Of a stretch of 64,000 nt of DNA, positions 38,668 to 49,190 are shown piece by piece. Numbering within the stretch: position 1 is the stretch's first letter; every line of letters begins with the position of its first letter. Below the pieces are notes generated by a model. That model had not been told where the DNA came from, did no database searches, and saw nothing but the letters and a program-made list of their open reading frames with translations. Source of the DNA: Stieleria magnilauensis (GTDB lineage: Bacteria; Planctomycetota; Planctomycetia; Pirellulales; Pirellulaceae); NCBI GenBank assembly GCA_007753675.1, contig CP036432.1, positions 532,394 to 596,393 on the forward strand, given 5' to 3'. The position numbers and the translations under genes are program-made.

Positions 38668-39310
38668 GCTGGTCGCCCTCCGCCACAGCCGGCACCTGGA
38701 TCCCCAGATGCGCCAGCACCTCACGTTCGGCGTCTCGCATCAGCGCCCGCTCGTCGGCTTGGTGATCATCCATGCCACCGATATGCAACACACCATGAAT
38801 CACGTACAGCAACACTTCGTTGGCAACTTCCCAGCCCGCCTCCGCTGCGTTCTCTTGAGCGGTCTCGACGCTGGCGACCAATTCGCCCTCGATGTGATTG
38901 GGATCGTCCGAATAGGGAAAACTGATCACGTCGGTCGGGTAATCGTGCGACAGATGACGGACATTGATTTCGTGGATCGTCACGTCGTCGGTGATCCGCA
39001 CGCCGATTTGGCCGCGTTGAAATCCACGCACCGCCGCTGCCGCTTGTACCGCTTCGGCAATCCGATCATCGCTCAATCCCAGACGATCCTGCCAGGCTTC
39101 CACCGTGACATCCCACAAGACATCCACGGCGACGCCAGCACCATCGGTTGCACTGTCGGTCGCGCCGTCGCGGGGGGCACTGCTGTCGTCTTGATCGGTC
39201 GGAACCTTGCGAACGTTCGCACCGAAAGGCTCAGGCTCCTCGAGATCGGGAGAAGCCGACTGAGACTTCGAATCGGTCTCAGGCGGGCTGTTGGCTTGGG
39301 TATTTGACAC
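38660..39310 (-). CDS. ybeY: Endoribonuclease YbeY (rRNA maturation factor)
   Basis: 216 residues. Zinc endoribonuclease needed for 16S rRNA 3'-end maturation and ribosome quality control. The metal site is HGVLHIGGMDDH (three His), preceded by the core block RHLSHDYPTDVISFPY. The first 55 residues are a Ser/Asp/Glu-rich extension that ordinary YbeY proteins (about 150 residues) lack. With the GTG at 39310 the gene overlaps pgpH by 32 bases; a later start within the extension is possible. It sits between pgpH and corC, the classic phoH-pgpH-ybeY neighbourhood. Confidence 0.92.
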   Translation of the reverse strand: MSNTQANSPPETDSKSQSASPDLEEPEPFGANVRKVPTDQDDSSAPRDGATDSATDGAGVAVDVLWDVTVEAWQDRLGLSDDRIAEAVQAAAAVRGFQRGQIGVRITDDVTIHEINVRHLSHDYPTDVISFPYSDDPNHIEGELVASVETAQENAAEAGWEVANEVLLYVIHGVLHIGGMDDHQADERALMRDAEREVLAHLGIQVPAVAEGDQRG

Positions 39311-41657
39311 GTGCGTGATAGATAGCGGTAAGGGACTTCACCAAACTCTTTCGAACAAGATTCAATTGCTGGAACGTCAACCCGCACTCGTCGAATTGAC
39401 CGTCCGCCATTTTCTTTTGCGCGATCTGATCGACCAGGTTCTGAATCCGCGCCGGCGTCGGATCGACTAGCGTACGACTGGCACTTTCGACGGTATCGGC
39501 CAGCATCATCACGGCCGCTTCCAAGGTCTGGGGCTTCGGCCCAGGATAGCGGAAATCCTTGTCGCTGACCTGTTTTTCGTTTGGATTGTCTTCACTTCGT
39601 TTGGCCGCTTCGTTAAAAAAGTATTCGACCAGCGTGGTGCCGTGGTGCTGCATGATCAAGTCGATCAGCGGTTGGGGCAGGTGGTGGTTTCGCGCCAAAT
39701 CCGCTCCGTCTTTGACGTGCGCGATGATCACCAACGTGCTCATCGCCGGTTGCAGCGAATCGTGTTGGTTGACGCCACTTTGATTTTCGATGAAGTATTC
39801 CGGCTTGAACATCTTGCCGATGTCATGGAAGTACGCTCCGACGCGGACCAGCAATCCGTTGGCTCCGATCGCATCGGCGGCGGCTTCGGCGATCGACGCG
39901 ACGTTGATACTGTGATTGTACGTTCCGGGCGCACGCTGTGCCAAACGACGCAGCAACGGGTGACTGGCGTCACTCAAGCTCAACAGGCTGAGATCGGTTT
40001 GGACCCCGAACGCTTTTTCGATCAACGGCAAAATCGGCGTCAACGCCGCTGCCGAAATCACGATGAACGCCCCGGCACGCAAACCCTCTTGTGCCAAACC
40101 GGCCAGCACTTCCAGAAAGCTCACGGTGGTCGGCGCGAGACGTTCCACGCCAGTCGGGATTGTCGTCGTATCGCCGGTCACGATCCCCACCCCGACCACG
40201 GTCAGGAACGTGACCGCCGCGGAGACGCCGCCGACAAACAGCAAATGGCTTTGGGTGCGGATCCGTCCGGTCAGCAGCGTCGATGTCGTGACCGCCGCGG
40301 CCAACATCACCAAATGGCTGAGCCCTTCGTTCAAGAACAACGTCACGCTGATGATCGCCGCCGACATCAGCAATAGCGACAGATCGCGACCGTACACAAT
40401 TGCGGTGATGATCGAGGCGATGACCAGCGGGGCAAGTTCGCTGCGATACTTGTCGCTGGCAACCCAGTAACTGATGCCGATCGTGCACACGAACAAAAAC
40501 AGCAACTTGGAAAGCTTGACGCGGTCAAACACCAACGAGCGATCGTCGACAAACAGGATGTAAGATCCGCACAACAAATACAGTGCCGCGATCATTCCGC
40601 CGTACGCAGCCACCCGGGCGATTCGGTCGATCGCGCCGCGGTAGTTGGTCCATTGGCGATGCTCCATGTGCAACAAACGCAATTCGTGCTCGTCGAGCGG
40701 CTCACCCGCGTCGGCGAGTTCCGATTGCCCGGCGTAGAACTTCTTCATCACCGGCGGGACGCTAGCGGCGATCTCCGCCCGCGCCTTGCCACTGGCTTCG
40801 TCGTCATAGGACAACGTCTCATATTCCGGCAACCGCTTGTCGATCCAATGGCTGACCATCTGAGCGACCAGGCGGTGTTGGTCGGTTTCGACCTGACCGC
40901 CGAATTGCGAGCGAAACTCTTCGGCCAACATCGATTCGATTTTGGGCTTCATCAACGCGATCTGGACGTCGTCGACGGTGACTTCGACGGCATCGGACGG
41001 CTCGGTCGAGTAGACGCGGATGAATCGCTGGCTGCCCTGTTCGGCCTGGTGCTTGATCGATTGCAACAAACCGTTGTCGAACTCGTCTTTCTGCAAGTTC
41101 TTGATCGCGGTGTCCAGTTTTTCCAGTTCGGGATCACTGGCGAACACCGCCTTCATCGCGAGGAACTGTTGATCGGCCGAGGGCTGGTCGGTGGTCGCCG
41201 ATTCGGGCGTGACCGCCACGGTTGCGACGAACTCCTCAAACGCCTTTCGCTCCTCGTCATTCATTTCCTTGAGTGACTGAGCATCCAGAATCACGAACAA
41301 GCGATTTTTCAAACGTGCCCGCAGTTGCTCCAGCGGCGCTTTCCAGTTCCGGTAGTAGACCGGAACCTCGCGTACCTTTTGAAGCCGCAGTGCTTCGGTC
41401 TCGATCTGGTTTTCGACCTCAAAATTCACCCGCGCGATGATGTCGCGGACCGGGATCATACCCGTGCGATAGGCGAATCGGGGTTCCCAAGTTCGGCAAA
41501 CGACCAGTAGCGCGATCGCCGCGGACAGACCGATCAGAATCCGGACGGCCCAATCGGCTTTGTCGCTATCGATCCACCATTGAACCATCTTCGGCTTGGG
41601 GATCCCCAGCGATTCAATGCGTTCCTGCCGCGTTCGCGTCTTTGTTTGGCCGTTCAT
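39279..41657 (-). CDS. pgpH: 7TM-HD family phosphohydrolase (PgpH-like, c-di-AMP phosphodiesterase)
   Basis: 792 residues. An N-terminal membrane helix (about 37-56) leads to an extracytoplasmic 7TMR-HDED domain of about 280 residues. About seven membrane helices follow (about 340-540), then a cytoplasmic HD domain with YNHSINVASIAEAAA and the metal-binding FHDIGKM (His611-Asp612), and a later MQHHGTTLVEYF. Characterised PgpH proteins hydrolyse cyclic di-AMP; activity here is inferred from family. The gene lies 27 bases from phoH and overlaps ybeY, so it belongs to the same transcript. No diadenylate cyclase is in the window. Confidence 0.88.
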   Translation of the reverse strand: MNGQTKTRTRQERIESLGIPKPKMVQWWIDSDKADWAVRILIGLSAAIALLVVCRTWEPRFAYRTGMIPVRDIIARVNFEVENQIETEALRLQKVREVPVYYRNWKAPLEQLRARLKNRLFVILDAQSLKEMNDEERKAFEEFVATVAVTPESATTDQPSADQQFLAMKAVFASDPELEKLDTAIKNLQKDEFDNGLLQSIKHQAEQGSQRFIRVYSTEPSDAVEVTVDDVQIALMKPKIESMLAEEFRSQFGGQVETDQHRLVAQMVSHWIDKRLPEYETLSYDDEASGKARAEIAASVPPVMKKFYAGQSELADAGEPLDEHELRLLHMEHRQWTNYRGAIDRIARVAAYGGMIAALYLLCGSYILFVDDRSLVFDRVKLSKLLFLFVCTIGISYWVASDKYRSELAPLVIASIITAIVYGRDLSLLLMSAAIISVTLFLNEGLSHLVMLAAAVTTSTLLTGRIRTQSHLLFVGGVSAAVTFLTVVGVGIVTGDTTTIPTGVERLAPTTVSFLEVLAGLAQEGLRAGAFIVISAAALTPILPLIEKAFGVQTDLSLLSLSDASHPLLRRLAQRAPGTYNHSINVASIAEAAADAIGANGLLVRVGAYFHDIGKMFKPEYFIENQSGVNQHDSLQPAMSTLVIIAHVKDGADLARNHHLPQPLIDLIMQHHGTTLVEYFFNEAAKRSEDNPNEKQVSDKDFRYPGPKPQTLEAAVMMLADTVESASRTLVDPTPARIQNLVDQIAQKKMADGQFDECGLTFQQLNLVRKSLVKSLTAIYHARVKYPSQQPA

Positions 41658-41684
41658 GTCTGCGGATCCGATTCCTCGGGTGGG

Positions 41685-42734
41685 CTACCGATCCAACGTT
41701 TCCTCGCCACCGCTACGCCCGGACAGTTCGCCTCCGATCACCCGGACGCCGCTGCGCCGCGGACGAGTCGAAGCTCCGGTATTCTCAGTCTCTTCGTAGG
41801 CTTCGACGATGCGTTGTACCAATCGATGCCGGACAATGTCTTCGCCGGTCAATCGAATCATGCCGATCGCCTTGATCCGATGGAGTCGACGGATAGCGTC
41901 TTTCAATCCGCTCGTCACCCCACGCGGTAGATCGAGCTGCGTGGCGTCACCGCTGACCACCATCTTGCTGCGTTCCCCCATCCGCGTGAGAAACATTTTC
42001 ATTTGTGCGATCGTCGTGTTTTGAGCTTCGTCCAAGATGATGAAGGCATCGTTGAGTGTCCGCCCCCGCATGTAGGCCAGTGGAATCACTTCGATGACTT
42101 CCTGCTCCATTAACTCACGCGCTTGGTCATAGTCAACCATTTCACCGAGTGCGTCCAACAGTGGCCGCAGATAAGGGTTCAGTTTCGCGCGCAAGTCGCC
42201 GGGCAGAAAACCCAGGCTTTCGCCGGCTTCCACGGCGGGACGGACGAGGACGATCTTGCGAATCTGGCCGGCTTTGAGAGCCTCCACCGCGGTCGCCACC
42301 GCTAAATACGTCTTTCCACAGCCGGCCGGCCCGGTCGCGAAGGTCAGGTCGTACTCGCGAATCGCATCGACGTATTTGGCTTGCCCCTCGGTTCGCGGGC
42401 GGATTCTGCGGCCGGCATGTTGGATCGCGATGTCTTCGCCACCGGACACCTTCAGTTTGGCGCCGGGCTCGACCTTGGCACCCTCTTCGACCGCAGCCGT
42501 CTCCACGTCCTCGCCGCCGATCGCACCCTGTTTTTGAACTTTGTGCAGCAGCTTTTCCAAGGTACGCATCGCCCCGGAGACGCCCTCGCCCTCGCCGGCG
42601 ATTCGAACTCGTCCGTTTCGATGCGTGATCGTGACATCGAATAACTGCCGCAGCTTTCGTAAATGTTGGTCTCGGGGACCGAAAAGCTGCAACAACTCGT
42701 CGGGCGCCGTGACCGTTAATGTGGCTTCAGTCAT
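41685..42734 (-). CDS. PhoH-family ATPase
   Basis: 349 residues. The N-terminal 100 residues include a KH-like/RNA-binding part (LFGPRDQHLRKLRQLF, TITHRNGRVRIAGEG). Walker A is FATGPAGCGKTYLAVATA and Walker B is DAFIILDEAQNTTIAQMK; the sensor-like MVVSGDATQLDLPRG follows. PhoH proteins are ATPases or RNA helicase-like enzymes tied to RNA metabolism, and phoH next to ybeY is a strongly conserved link. The C-terminal 25 residues are Arg/Gly/Ser-rich. It probably heads the phoH-pgpH-ybeY-corC group; the 130-base gap to cdsA may hold a promoter. Confidence 0.93.
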   Translation of the reverse strand: MTEATLTVTAPDELLQLFGPRDQHLRKLRQLFDVTITHRNGRVRIAGEGEGVSGAMRTLEKLLHKVQKQGAIGGEDVETAAVEEGAKVEPGAKLKVSGGEDIAIQHAGRRIRPRTEGQAKYVDAIREYDLTFATGPAGCGKTYLAVATAVEALKAGQIRKIVLVRPAVEAGESLGFLPGDLRAKLNPYLRPLLDALGEMVDYDQARELMEQEVIEVIPLAYMRGRTLNDAFIILDEAQNTTIAQMKMFLTRMGERSKMVVSGDATQLDLPRGVTSGLKDAIRRLHRIKAIGMIRLTGEDIVRHRLVQRIVEAYEETENTGASTRPRRSGVRVIGGELSGRSGGEETLDR

Positions 42735-42864
42735 TCGGTTTAGGCCGACCTCTCGGCCATCAATTTGGGATGATCCCGTCGAACCGTTCCTGTCGAGCGG
42801 CCGCTGTCCGGGATCACGAAGTAATCAATCAATCGTATCGACTTCACCAGAAGAAGACACCGCA

Positions 42865-43860
42865 TTATGGGCCACCAACACCGGTGGCGAAGCAGAAAAA
42901 TGCCGGCACGCTCGCTGCAAGCAACGAGTCGGTCACGTCCCATACCCCCCCCAATCCGGGCAGCAGGTTGCCGCTGTCCTTGACGCCGGAATCCCGTTTA
43001 AACAGGGATTCAGCCAGGTCTCCCACCATGCCCGAGATCGCCAGGGCCGGTCCCAGCACGATCGCCCCGACCCAGGATGGGGCCAAAAGTGCGGATAAAC
43101 CAGTTTTAACGGCGGTCTCGTTCATCACCGTCGTAGTGTCCGCCGGGCGTGCCAATAATGCCGGAAACAAATACGCCAGCGCGAAATAGGCGACAACCGT
43201 CGACGCCAAAATGCCTCCGATCGCGCCCTCGATCGTTTTTCCAGGTGACAGCCGCGGGATCAACTTGTGTCGCCCCAGCGCCCGGCCCGAAAAATACGCT
43301 CCCGCGTCGGCCACTTTGGTGACCAGGATCGTCGTCACCAAGGCGGCGAGTCCGAAACGGCCCGCCGTCGTCTCGGCGTGCAGGCCACGGAGTGCGATCA
43401 GCATCGCCATCGGCACTCCGACATACATCGAAACGAAAATCGCCGCCGAGGTTCGCCGGATCGCGTCGCCGCGGGTTTCGTTGCCGGCTTTTCCATACGC
43501 TCGCATCTCGGCGATCAAGCTCAGAAACACCGCTGCGGCCGCCGCCAGCACGATCCACCCCAGCCGCCCGACGGGGCAGTTTTTGGGATAGTCATCCGCG
43601 CTCAGCACCCACAGAAACGGAACCGCCGCCGAGCATGCGACCAGCGTGGCACCGACCACCGCGACCGTCCGCCGGACCGGTTGGCCGCCCGCAGCGAGCA
43701 TCACTGCGATTTCCCACGCCGTGCCGATCGCAAAAAACAGCAGCAGCGGCAACAGCCAGACGCCATCCGCACCCGGAATTCGGATCGAGTAGTCGAGCGA
43801 CAATAAACCGAGAACGATTACAATCAAGATCGCGCTGGTTCTCAAACGATCACGCAGCAT
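42865..43860 (-). CDS. cdsA: Phosphatidate cytidylyltransferase
   Basis: 331 residues with about eight membrane helices. Makes CDP-diacylglycerol from phosphatidate and CTP, the branch point of phospholipid synthesis. The signature region near the C-terminus is ESLFKRDSGVKDSGNLLPGL followed by GGVWDVTDSL; the family pattern ends in HGG-x-x-DR-x-D, so His and Arg are replaced here by Leu and Thr. SPGKTIEGAIGG is also conserved. The ATG at 43860 overlaps the uppS stop by one base (TGATG), indicating coupled translation. Confidence 0.9.
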   Translation of the reverse strand: MLRDRLRTSAILIVIVLGLLSLDYSIRIPGADGVWLLPLLLFFAIGTAWEIAVMLAAGGQPVRRTVAVVGATLVACSAAVPFLWVLSADDYPKNCPVGRLGWIVLAAAAAVFLSLIAEMRAYGKAGNETRGDAIRRTSAAIFVSMYVGVPMAMLIALRGLHAETTAGRFGLAALVTTILVTKVADAGAYFSGRALGRHKLIPRLSPGKTIEGAIGGILASTVVAYFALAYLFPALLARPADTTTVMNETAVKTGLSALLAPSWVGAIVLGPALAISGMVGDLAESLFKRDSGVKDSGNLLPGLGGVWDVTDSLLAASVPAFFCFATGVGGP

Positions 43861-44669
43861 CAAGTCTCACCGAACGTTGATTCGACAGGTGTGTCAGAGA
43901 GCCCGCCGAAGCGTCGGTCCCTGCACCCGAAACTCTCCAGCGCCGCCGCGAATTCCTGGCGGCTGAAATCGGGCCAACAGGTTTCGGTGACCCACAACTC
44001 GGCATAGCTGAGTTGCCATAGCAAGAAATTGCTCACCCGCATCTCACCCCCGGTACGAATCATCAGATCGACATCCGGCAACCCCGCGGTGTAGAGCCTT
44101 TGTGTGATGGTTCCTTCGTCGATGGCGTCCACGTCCAACAGTCCGGCTTGGACGTCACGACAAATCGATCGTGTCGCCATCGCCAGCTCATCGCGTCCGC
44201 CATAGTCAATCGCCAGCACCAGTTGCGTGCCCGGGTTGTCCGCCGAAACCTCGATCGTTTTGTCCATCTCGACCAAGACGCTCGCGGGCAATCGATCGCG
44301 TCTGCCGATCACCTTCAGCCGCAATCCCTGCTTCATGATCAACTCGCGTTCCTCGACCAGGTATTGCTCGAGCAACTGCATCAGGAATTCGAGTTCCGCT
44401 TTGGGCCGTTTCCAGTTTTCACTGGAAAGACAATACAGGGTGACCGCTTCGATTCCGAGCTCGGTGCAGGTCTCGCTGACCATCCTGACCGAGTCGACGC
44501 CACGGCGATGCCCTTCGATGCGCGGCATGCCGCGCGATTGAGCCCAGCGACCGTTGCCGTCCATGATGATCGCAACATGATCGGGCAAGCGTGTGGGGGC
44601 CGCGTTGGGATCGACGTTGCGAGCAGCGTCGGTTTCCGGAGACTTTGAGTCAGGGATCTTTGCGTTCAT
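43860..44669 (-). CDS. uppS: Isoprenyl transferase (undecaprenyl diphosphate synthase)
   Basis: 269 residues. A cis-prenyltransferase that makes the C55 lipid carrier for cell-wall and polysaccharide synthesis. The first 28 residues are a polar extension, then the core: HVAIIMDGNGRWAQSRGMPR (catalytic Asp in MDGNGRW), SSENWKRP and the IRTGGEMRVSNFLLWQ block, ending ESFGCRDRRFGGL. Located 7 bases after purA and overlapping cdsA by one base. Genes for other carrier-lipid steps are not in the window. The uppS-cdsA pair is widely conserved. Confidence 0.95.
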   Translation of the reverse strand: MNAKIPDSKSPETDAARNVDPNAAPTRLPDHVAIIMDGNGRWAQSRGMPRIEGHRRGVDSVRMVSETCTELGIEAVTLYCLSSENWKRPKAELEFLMQLLEQYLVEERELIMKQGLRLKVIGRRDRLPASVLVEMDKTIEVSADNPGTQLVLAIDYGGRDELAMATRSICRDVQAGLLDVDAIDEGTITQRLYTAGLPDVDLMIRTGGEMRVSNFLLWQLSYAELWVTETCWPDFSRQEFAAALESFGCRDRRFGGLSDTPVESTFGET

Positions 44670-44676
44670 CGATCGC

Positions 44677-46005
44677 TTAGGCTCCGATCGGCTGCAAATT
44701 CAACTCGTCGGATTGCTTCGTGAAAATGGTTTGAGCACGGTCGGGGCCGACCGACAACACGCCGACTGGAATTCCGACGAGGGCTTCGATTCGTCGCACA
44801 TAGGCCAATGCGCCTTCCGGAAAATCCTCTTCGCGACGCACGTCATCGACCGGTTGTTTCCAACCCGGAATCGTTTCGTAGATCGGCTTGCAACGGCGAA
44901 GCTGGTCGGCATGGCCTGGGAATCGCGTGATCCGCTCGCCGTCCAGTTCATAGGCGACACAAATCTTGAGCTCATCCAAGTGTGCCAGCACGTCCATCAT
45001 CATCAACGCCAATCGGGTCACGCCGCTCAGTCGTGCCGTGTAGCGAACCGCAACCGCATCGAACCATCCACAGCGTCGCGGACGCCCGGTCGTCGTTCCA
45101 AACTCATTGCCCAGCGTGCGGATTTTATCGCCCGTTTCGTCTTCCAGTTCGGTCACAAACGGTCCGCCACCGACGCGGGTGCTGTAGGCCTTGCAGACGC
45201 CCAGGACCGTGTTGATCCAGCGCGGCGGCACCCCGGCACCGGCACAGACGCCGACGCCGCTGCTGTTGCTGCTGGTGACAAACGGATAGGTGCCGTGATC
45301 GATATCCAGCAGCGCCCCTTGTGCTCCTTCAAACAGGATCCGTTTGTCCTGCTCGGCGGCATCCAGCAATGTATCGGTCGTGTCGGCGATCATCCCCTGC
45401 AGACGGTTCGCCCAGCGGGTCGCTTGAGCGATGACCTTGTCGGCGGCGATCGATTCGAGTTCCTCCTCGGACGCTCCCATGTTTCGCAGGATCGCCAGTT
45501 TCTGTTCGGCGACCGTTCGGATGCGTTCATCTCGACCGGGTTGGACCAGGTCGGTCATGCGGATCGCGTGGGTGCGTCCCACCTTGTCTCGGTAACACGG
45601 TCCGATGCCTCGGTTGGTCGTGCCGATCGACTCACCACGCAGTGCGGTCGCGTTGATCTGGCGGTCTTCGGCCATGTGCCAAGGCATGACCAGGTGGGCC
45701 CGCTCGCTGATTTGCAGATTTTCGTCGCAGTTGACTCCGCGGGGGGCAAGCCCCTCCATCTCGCCGATCATGGTCTCGGGGTTGATCACCACACCGGGGG
45801 TGATCAGATTTTGGACCCCACGATGCAGGATTCCGCTGGGAATATGGTGCAATTTGTAGACTTCATCGCCGACAACCACCGTGTGGCCGGCGTTTGCTCC
45901 GCCCTGATAGCGGACGACCAAATCAAATTGTGAAGCCAGCAAATCAACTAATTTGCCCTTCGCTTCATCACCCCACTGCAAACCAATGACGCAAGTTCCC
46001 GACAC
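44677..46005 (-). CDS. purA: Adenylosuccinate synthetase
   Basis: 442 residues. First committed step from IMP to AMP, using GTP and aspartate. The GTG at 46005 is chosen because GGAG lies 8 bases upstream and the product then begins with [21 protein letters not shown] three codons earlier overlaps that site. Further motifs are [31 protein letters not shown] and IRKMGA-like substrate residues. The signature normally reads QWGDEGKGK; here the second Gly is Ala. Divergent from cysD, and uppS follows after 7 bases. Confidence 0.94.
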   Translation of the reverse strand: MSGTCVIGLQWGDEAKGKLVDLLASQFDLVVRYQGGANAGHTVVVGDEVYKLHHIPSGILHRGVQNLITPGVVINPETMIGEMEGLAPRGVNCDENLQISERAHLVMPWHMAEDRQINATALRGESIGTTNRGIGPCYRDKVGRTHAIRMTDLVQPGRDERIRTVAEQKLAILRNMGASEEELESIAADKVIAQATRWANRLQGMIADTTDTLLDAAEQDKRILFEGAQGALLDIDHGTYPFVTSSNSSGVGVCAGAGVPPRWINTVLGVCKAYSTRVGGGPFVTELEDETGDKIRTLGNEFGTTTGRPRRCGWFDAVAVRYTARLSGVTRLALMMMDVLAHLDELKICVAYELDGERITRFPGHADQLRRCKPIYETIPGWKQPVDDVRREEDFPEGALAYVRRIEALVGIPVGVLSVGPDRAQTIFTKQSDELNLQPIGA

Positions 46006-46215
46006 CAGAATCACTCCGGAAAAATTGATGAGGCCGGGAAGATTTCGTTCCCCGGCGCAGAATCCCAGAGCCTAAGCCCCAACACCCCGAATGGCAACGG
46101 GAGAGAGAGAAGTTCCATTCCCTCTCTTAAAACTGCAACACTCCGCCTATACTCCCTCGGCCGGGCATGGCTTGCCCGTTACTAACGCTAGATTCCCCAC
46201 CCTTACGGCGTCCTG

Positions 46216-47127
46216 ATGTCGGATTACAACCTGACCCACCTGAAACAACTGGAAGCGGAGAGCATTCATATTTTCCGTGAGGTGGCTGCAGAATTTCAAA
46301 ATCCCGTGATGCTTTACAGCGTCGGCAAAGACTCTGCAGTGCTGCTCCACTTGGCTCTGAAGGCCTTCGCTCCGGCGAAACCTCCATTTCCCTTGCTGCA
46401 CGTGGACACGACGTGGAAGTTCAAGGAAATGTACGAGTTCCGGGACAACTATGTCGCCAAGGAACTGGGGCTGGATCTGATCGTGTACATCAACGAAGAA
46501 GGCTTGAAGCTCGACATCAAGCCGTGGGAGGACAGCGAGCGTCACACCGAGATCATGAAGACCGATGCCCTCAAGGCCGCTCTGGATCAATACGGGTTTG
46601 ACGCCGCCTTCGGTGGGGCGCGTCGCGACGAAGAAAAATCGCGGGCCAAAGAGCGGGTTTTCAGCTTTCGCGATAAGGGGCACCGCTGGGACCCCAAGAA
46701 TCAACGCCCCGAGCTTTGGAACGTCTACAACGCACGCGTCAACAAGGGTGAGTCGATCCGCGTGTTCCCAATGAGCAACTGGACGGAACTGGACGTGTGG
46801 CAATATATCCATCTGGAGAACATCCCGATTGTGCCACTTTACCTGTCGACCAAACGCAAGGTCGTTGAGCGGGACGGGATTCTGATCATGCGCAATGACG
46901 ACCGCATGCCGCTGTTGGAAGGCGAAGTCGAAGAGGAAAAGATGGTGCGGTTCCGAACGTTGGGCTGCTATCCGCTGTCTGGGGCGGTCGAATCCGAAGC
47001 GACCGACTTGGTGGACGTCATCCAGGAAATGTTGTTGACGACGACCAGCGAGCGACAGGGACGTGTGATCGACAAAGACGAAGGCGGGGTCGGCATGCAA
47101 AAGAAAAAAGAACGGGGCTATTTCTAG
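46216..47127 (+). CDS. cysD: Sulfate adenylyltransferase subunit 2
   Basis: 303 residues. Makes adenosine 5'-phosphosulfate from ATP and sulfate, with the CysN GTPase powering the reaction. The PP-loop is [19 protein letters not shown], followed by [39 protein letters not shown] and [14 protein letters not shown], all typical of CysD. Located 82 bases before cysNC on the same strand, so probably one transcript. A weak -10-like TATACT lies near 46149 in the region shared with purA; no clear -35 was seen. Confidence 0.96.
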   Translation: MSDYNLTHLKQLEAESIHIFREVAAEFQNPVMLYSVGKDSAVLLHLALKAFAPAKPPFPLLHVDTTWKFKEMYEFRDNYVAKELGLDLIVYINEEGLKLDIKPWEDSERHTEIMKTDALKAALDQYGFDAAFGGARRDEEKSRAKERVFSFRDKGHRWDPKNQRPELWNVYNARVNKGESIRVFPMSNWTELDVWQYIHLENIPIVPLYLSTKRKVVERDGILIMRNDDRMPLLEGEVEEEKMVRFRTLGCYPLSGAVESEATDLVDVIQEMLLTTTSERQGRVIDKDEGGVGMQKKKERGYF

Positions 47128-47209
47128 CCCTCGGTCACCGCCTTGTTCCACCGGTCCGTTCCCCAACGCCTCGACCGCGTCACTCCCTCAACACCTTTCA
47201 CCAGCAACC

Positions 47210-49150
47210 ATGTCTCACCAGTCTGACCTCATCGCAACCGACATCAACGCCTATCTCAAGCAACATGAGAACAAGCAACTGTTGCGGTTCATCACGTGCG
47301 GCAGCGTGGACGACGGCAAGAGCACGCTGATCGGACGCTTGCTGTACGATTCCAAGTTGGTTTACGAAGACGAATTGGCCAAGGTCCAATCGGATTCCGC
47401 CAAACAGGGTTCGACCGGCGGAAACTTTGACCCGTCGCTGTTCATGGACGGGTTGAAGGAAGAGCGAGAACAAGGCATCACGATCGATGTCGCCTATCGA
47501 TACTTCAGCACCGCGAAGCGAAAGTTCATCATCGCCGACACCCCCGGCCATGAACAATACACGCGAAACATGGCGACCGGCGCCTCGACCGCGGATCTGG
47601 CCATCCTGATGATCGATGCCCGTCACGGCGTGCTGACGCAAACCCGACGGCATTCGTTTATCGTCTCCCTGCTCGGGATTCGTCACGTCGTCGTGGCCAT
47701 CAACAAGATGGACTTGATCGAGTTTTCCGAAGAAAAATACGAAGCGATTTGCGACGACTACCGGTCCTTCGCCACCCGTCTGGATCTGCCCGACCTGCAC
47801 TTCATTCCGATCAGCGCGCTCAACGGTGACAACGTCGTCGATCGCAGCGAATTGATGCCCTGGTACACCGGCACGACGCTGATGGGTTTCCTGGAATCGG
47901 TTTACATCGGCAGCGATCGCAACCTGCAGGATTTCCGATTCCCCGTCCAATTGGTCAACCGTCCCAACCTGGATTTCCGCGGCTTCTGCGGAACGATTGC
48001 CTCGGGGATCATTCGTCCCGGCGAAGAGATCATGGTGTTGCCGAGCAAGCGAACCTCCAAAGTCAAATCGATCGTGACCTACGAGGGTGAACTCGAGGAA
48101 GCCTACGCACCGCTGGCGGTCACGCTGACCCTGGAAGACGAAATCGATGCCTCGCGCGGAGACATGATCGTTCGTCCGGGAAACCTTCCCAAGTCGCGAG
48201 ATTCGATCCAGGCCATGCTGGTTTGGATGGGCGAAGAGCCGATGGTGCCCGGCAAGACGTACCTGTTTAAACACACCACGCAAACCGTTCCCGGAACGAT
48301 CGACACGCTCAACTATCGAGTCGACGTCAACACGTTGCACCGCAGTCCCGCCCCCGAATTGGAACTCAACGCCATCGGCCGCGTCGGTATTTCGCTGTCC
48401 GCCCCGATCCATTTTGATGCCTATCGCCGCAACCGTTCCACCGGTGCGTTCATCGTGATCGACCGGATCACCAACGCGACCGTCGCCGCCGGGATGATTC
48501 TGGATAAATCGGGTGACGGTGGGGCGAAATCGGTTTGGGACGAAGAGGAATCCGGCGATCGAGACGACAACGCACCGGTCTCCGCGGTCACCGCCGAAGA
48601 ACGCGCCGCCCGGTTCGGCCAACAACCGGCCACGGTGCTGCTGACCGGATTGACCGGGTCGGGCAAGACCGCGATCGGCCAAGCCCTGGAACGCAAGCTG
48701 TTCGACAGTGGTCGGGCCGTATCGGTCATCGACGGTGAGCACGTCCGCAAGGGCCTGTCACGGGACCTCGGTTTTAGCGCCAACGATCGCAGTGAAAACC
48801 TTCGTCGCAGCGCACACTTGGCACACACGCTGAACGAGGCGGGGATGATTTGCATCGCCTGCTTCGTCGCGCCCAGCGAGGAGGTTCGCCAGAAAGTGGC
48901 CCGCGTGATCGGTGAAGACCGCTTCTTGGTCGTGCATGTGGCGACGCCGGTGGAAGTCTGTCGCCAGCGTGACGAGAAAGGCCAGTACGCCCAAGCCGAC
49001 GCCGGTCAATTGCTGAATTTCCCCGGCGTCACGGCCCCCTACGACGCTCCGCCCAACCCCGATGTCACCCTTGATGCGTCCCAACAGACCATCGACGAGT
49101 GCGTCACCCAAATCATCGAAGCGCTACGGCAAAAAAAGATCATCAAATAA
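47210..49150 (+). CDS. cysNC: Bifunctional sulfate adenylyltransferase subunit 1 / APS kinase
   Basis: 646 residues. The N-terminal GTPase (about 1-440) has [20 protein letters not shown], the DTPGHEQY switch, NKMD and three beta-barrel domains. A linker of about 30 residues leads to an APS kinase domain (about 480-646) with Walker [40 protein letters not shown] and the lid [17 protein letters not shown]. The kinase part looks diverged from stand-alone CysC ([10 protein letters not shown] replaces the usual SPYRADR), but nucleotide and APS elements are kept. Output is PAPS for reduction or sulfation. The stop codon runs straight into a 23-bp hairpin repeat. Confidence 0.93.
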   Translation: MSHQSDLIATDINAYLKQHENKQLLRFITCGSVDDGKSTLIGRLLYDSKLVYEDELAKVQSDSAKQGSTGGNFDPSLFMDGLKEEREQGITIDVAYRYFSTAKRKFIIADTPGHEQYTRNMATGASTADLAILMIDARHGVLTQTRRHSFIVSLLGIRHVVVAINKMDLIEFSEEKYEAICDDYRSFATRLDLPDLHFIPISALNGDNVVDRSELMPWYTGTTLMGFLESVYIGSDRNLQDFRFPVQLVNRPNLDFRGFCGTIASGIIRPGEEIMVLPSKRTSKVKSIVTYEGELEEAYAPLAVTLTLEDEIDASRGDMIVRPGNLPKSRDSIQAMLVWMGEEPMVPGKTYLFKHTTQTVPGTIDTLNYRVDVNTLHRSPAPELELNAIGRVGISLSAPIHFDAYRRNRSTGAFIVIDRITNATVAAGMILDKSGDGGAKSVWDEEESGDRDDNAPVSAVTAEERAARFGQQPATVLLTGLTGSGKTAIGQALERKLFDSGRAVSVIDGEHVRKGLSRDLGFSANDRSENLRRSAHLAHTLNEAGMICIACFVAPSEEVRQKVARVIGEDRFLVVHVATPVEVCRQRDEKGQYAQADAGQLLNFPGVTAPYDAPPNPDVTLDASQQTIDECVTQIIEALRQKKIIK

Positions 49151-49173
49151 GTGGCGTAAGCTTCCAGCTTGCG
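49151..49173 (+). repeat. 23-bp hairpin repeat, copy 2, abutting a stop codon
   Basis: Identical to 941-963 and begins at the first base after the cysNC TAA stop. Confidence 0.85.
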
Positions 49174-49190
49174 ATCCCCCGCCTCAACAA

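Noticed and set aside
44593..45933. 446-codon open frame antisense to purA
   Set aside because: Shadow of a well-supported gene; no motif and no start signal.
47198..48742. 514-codon open frame antisense to cysNC
   Set aside because: Shadow frame; cysNC has complete GTPase and kinase motifs on the other strand.
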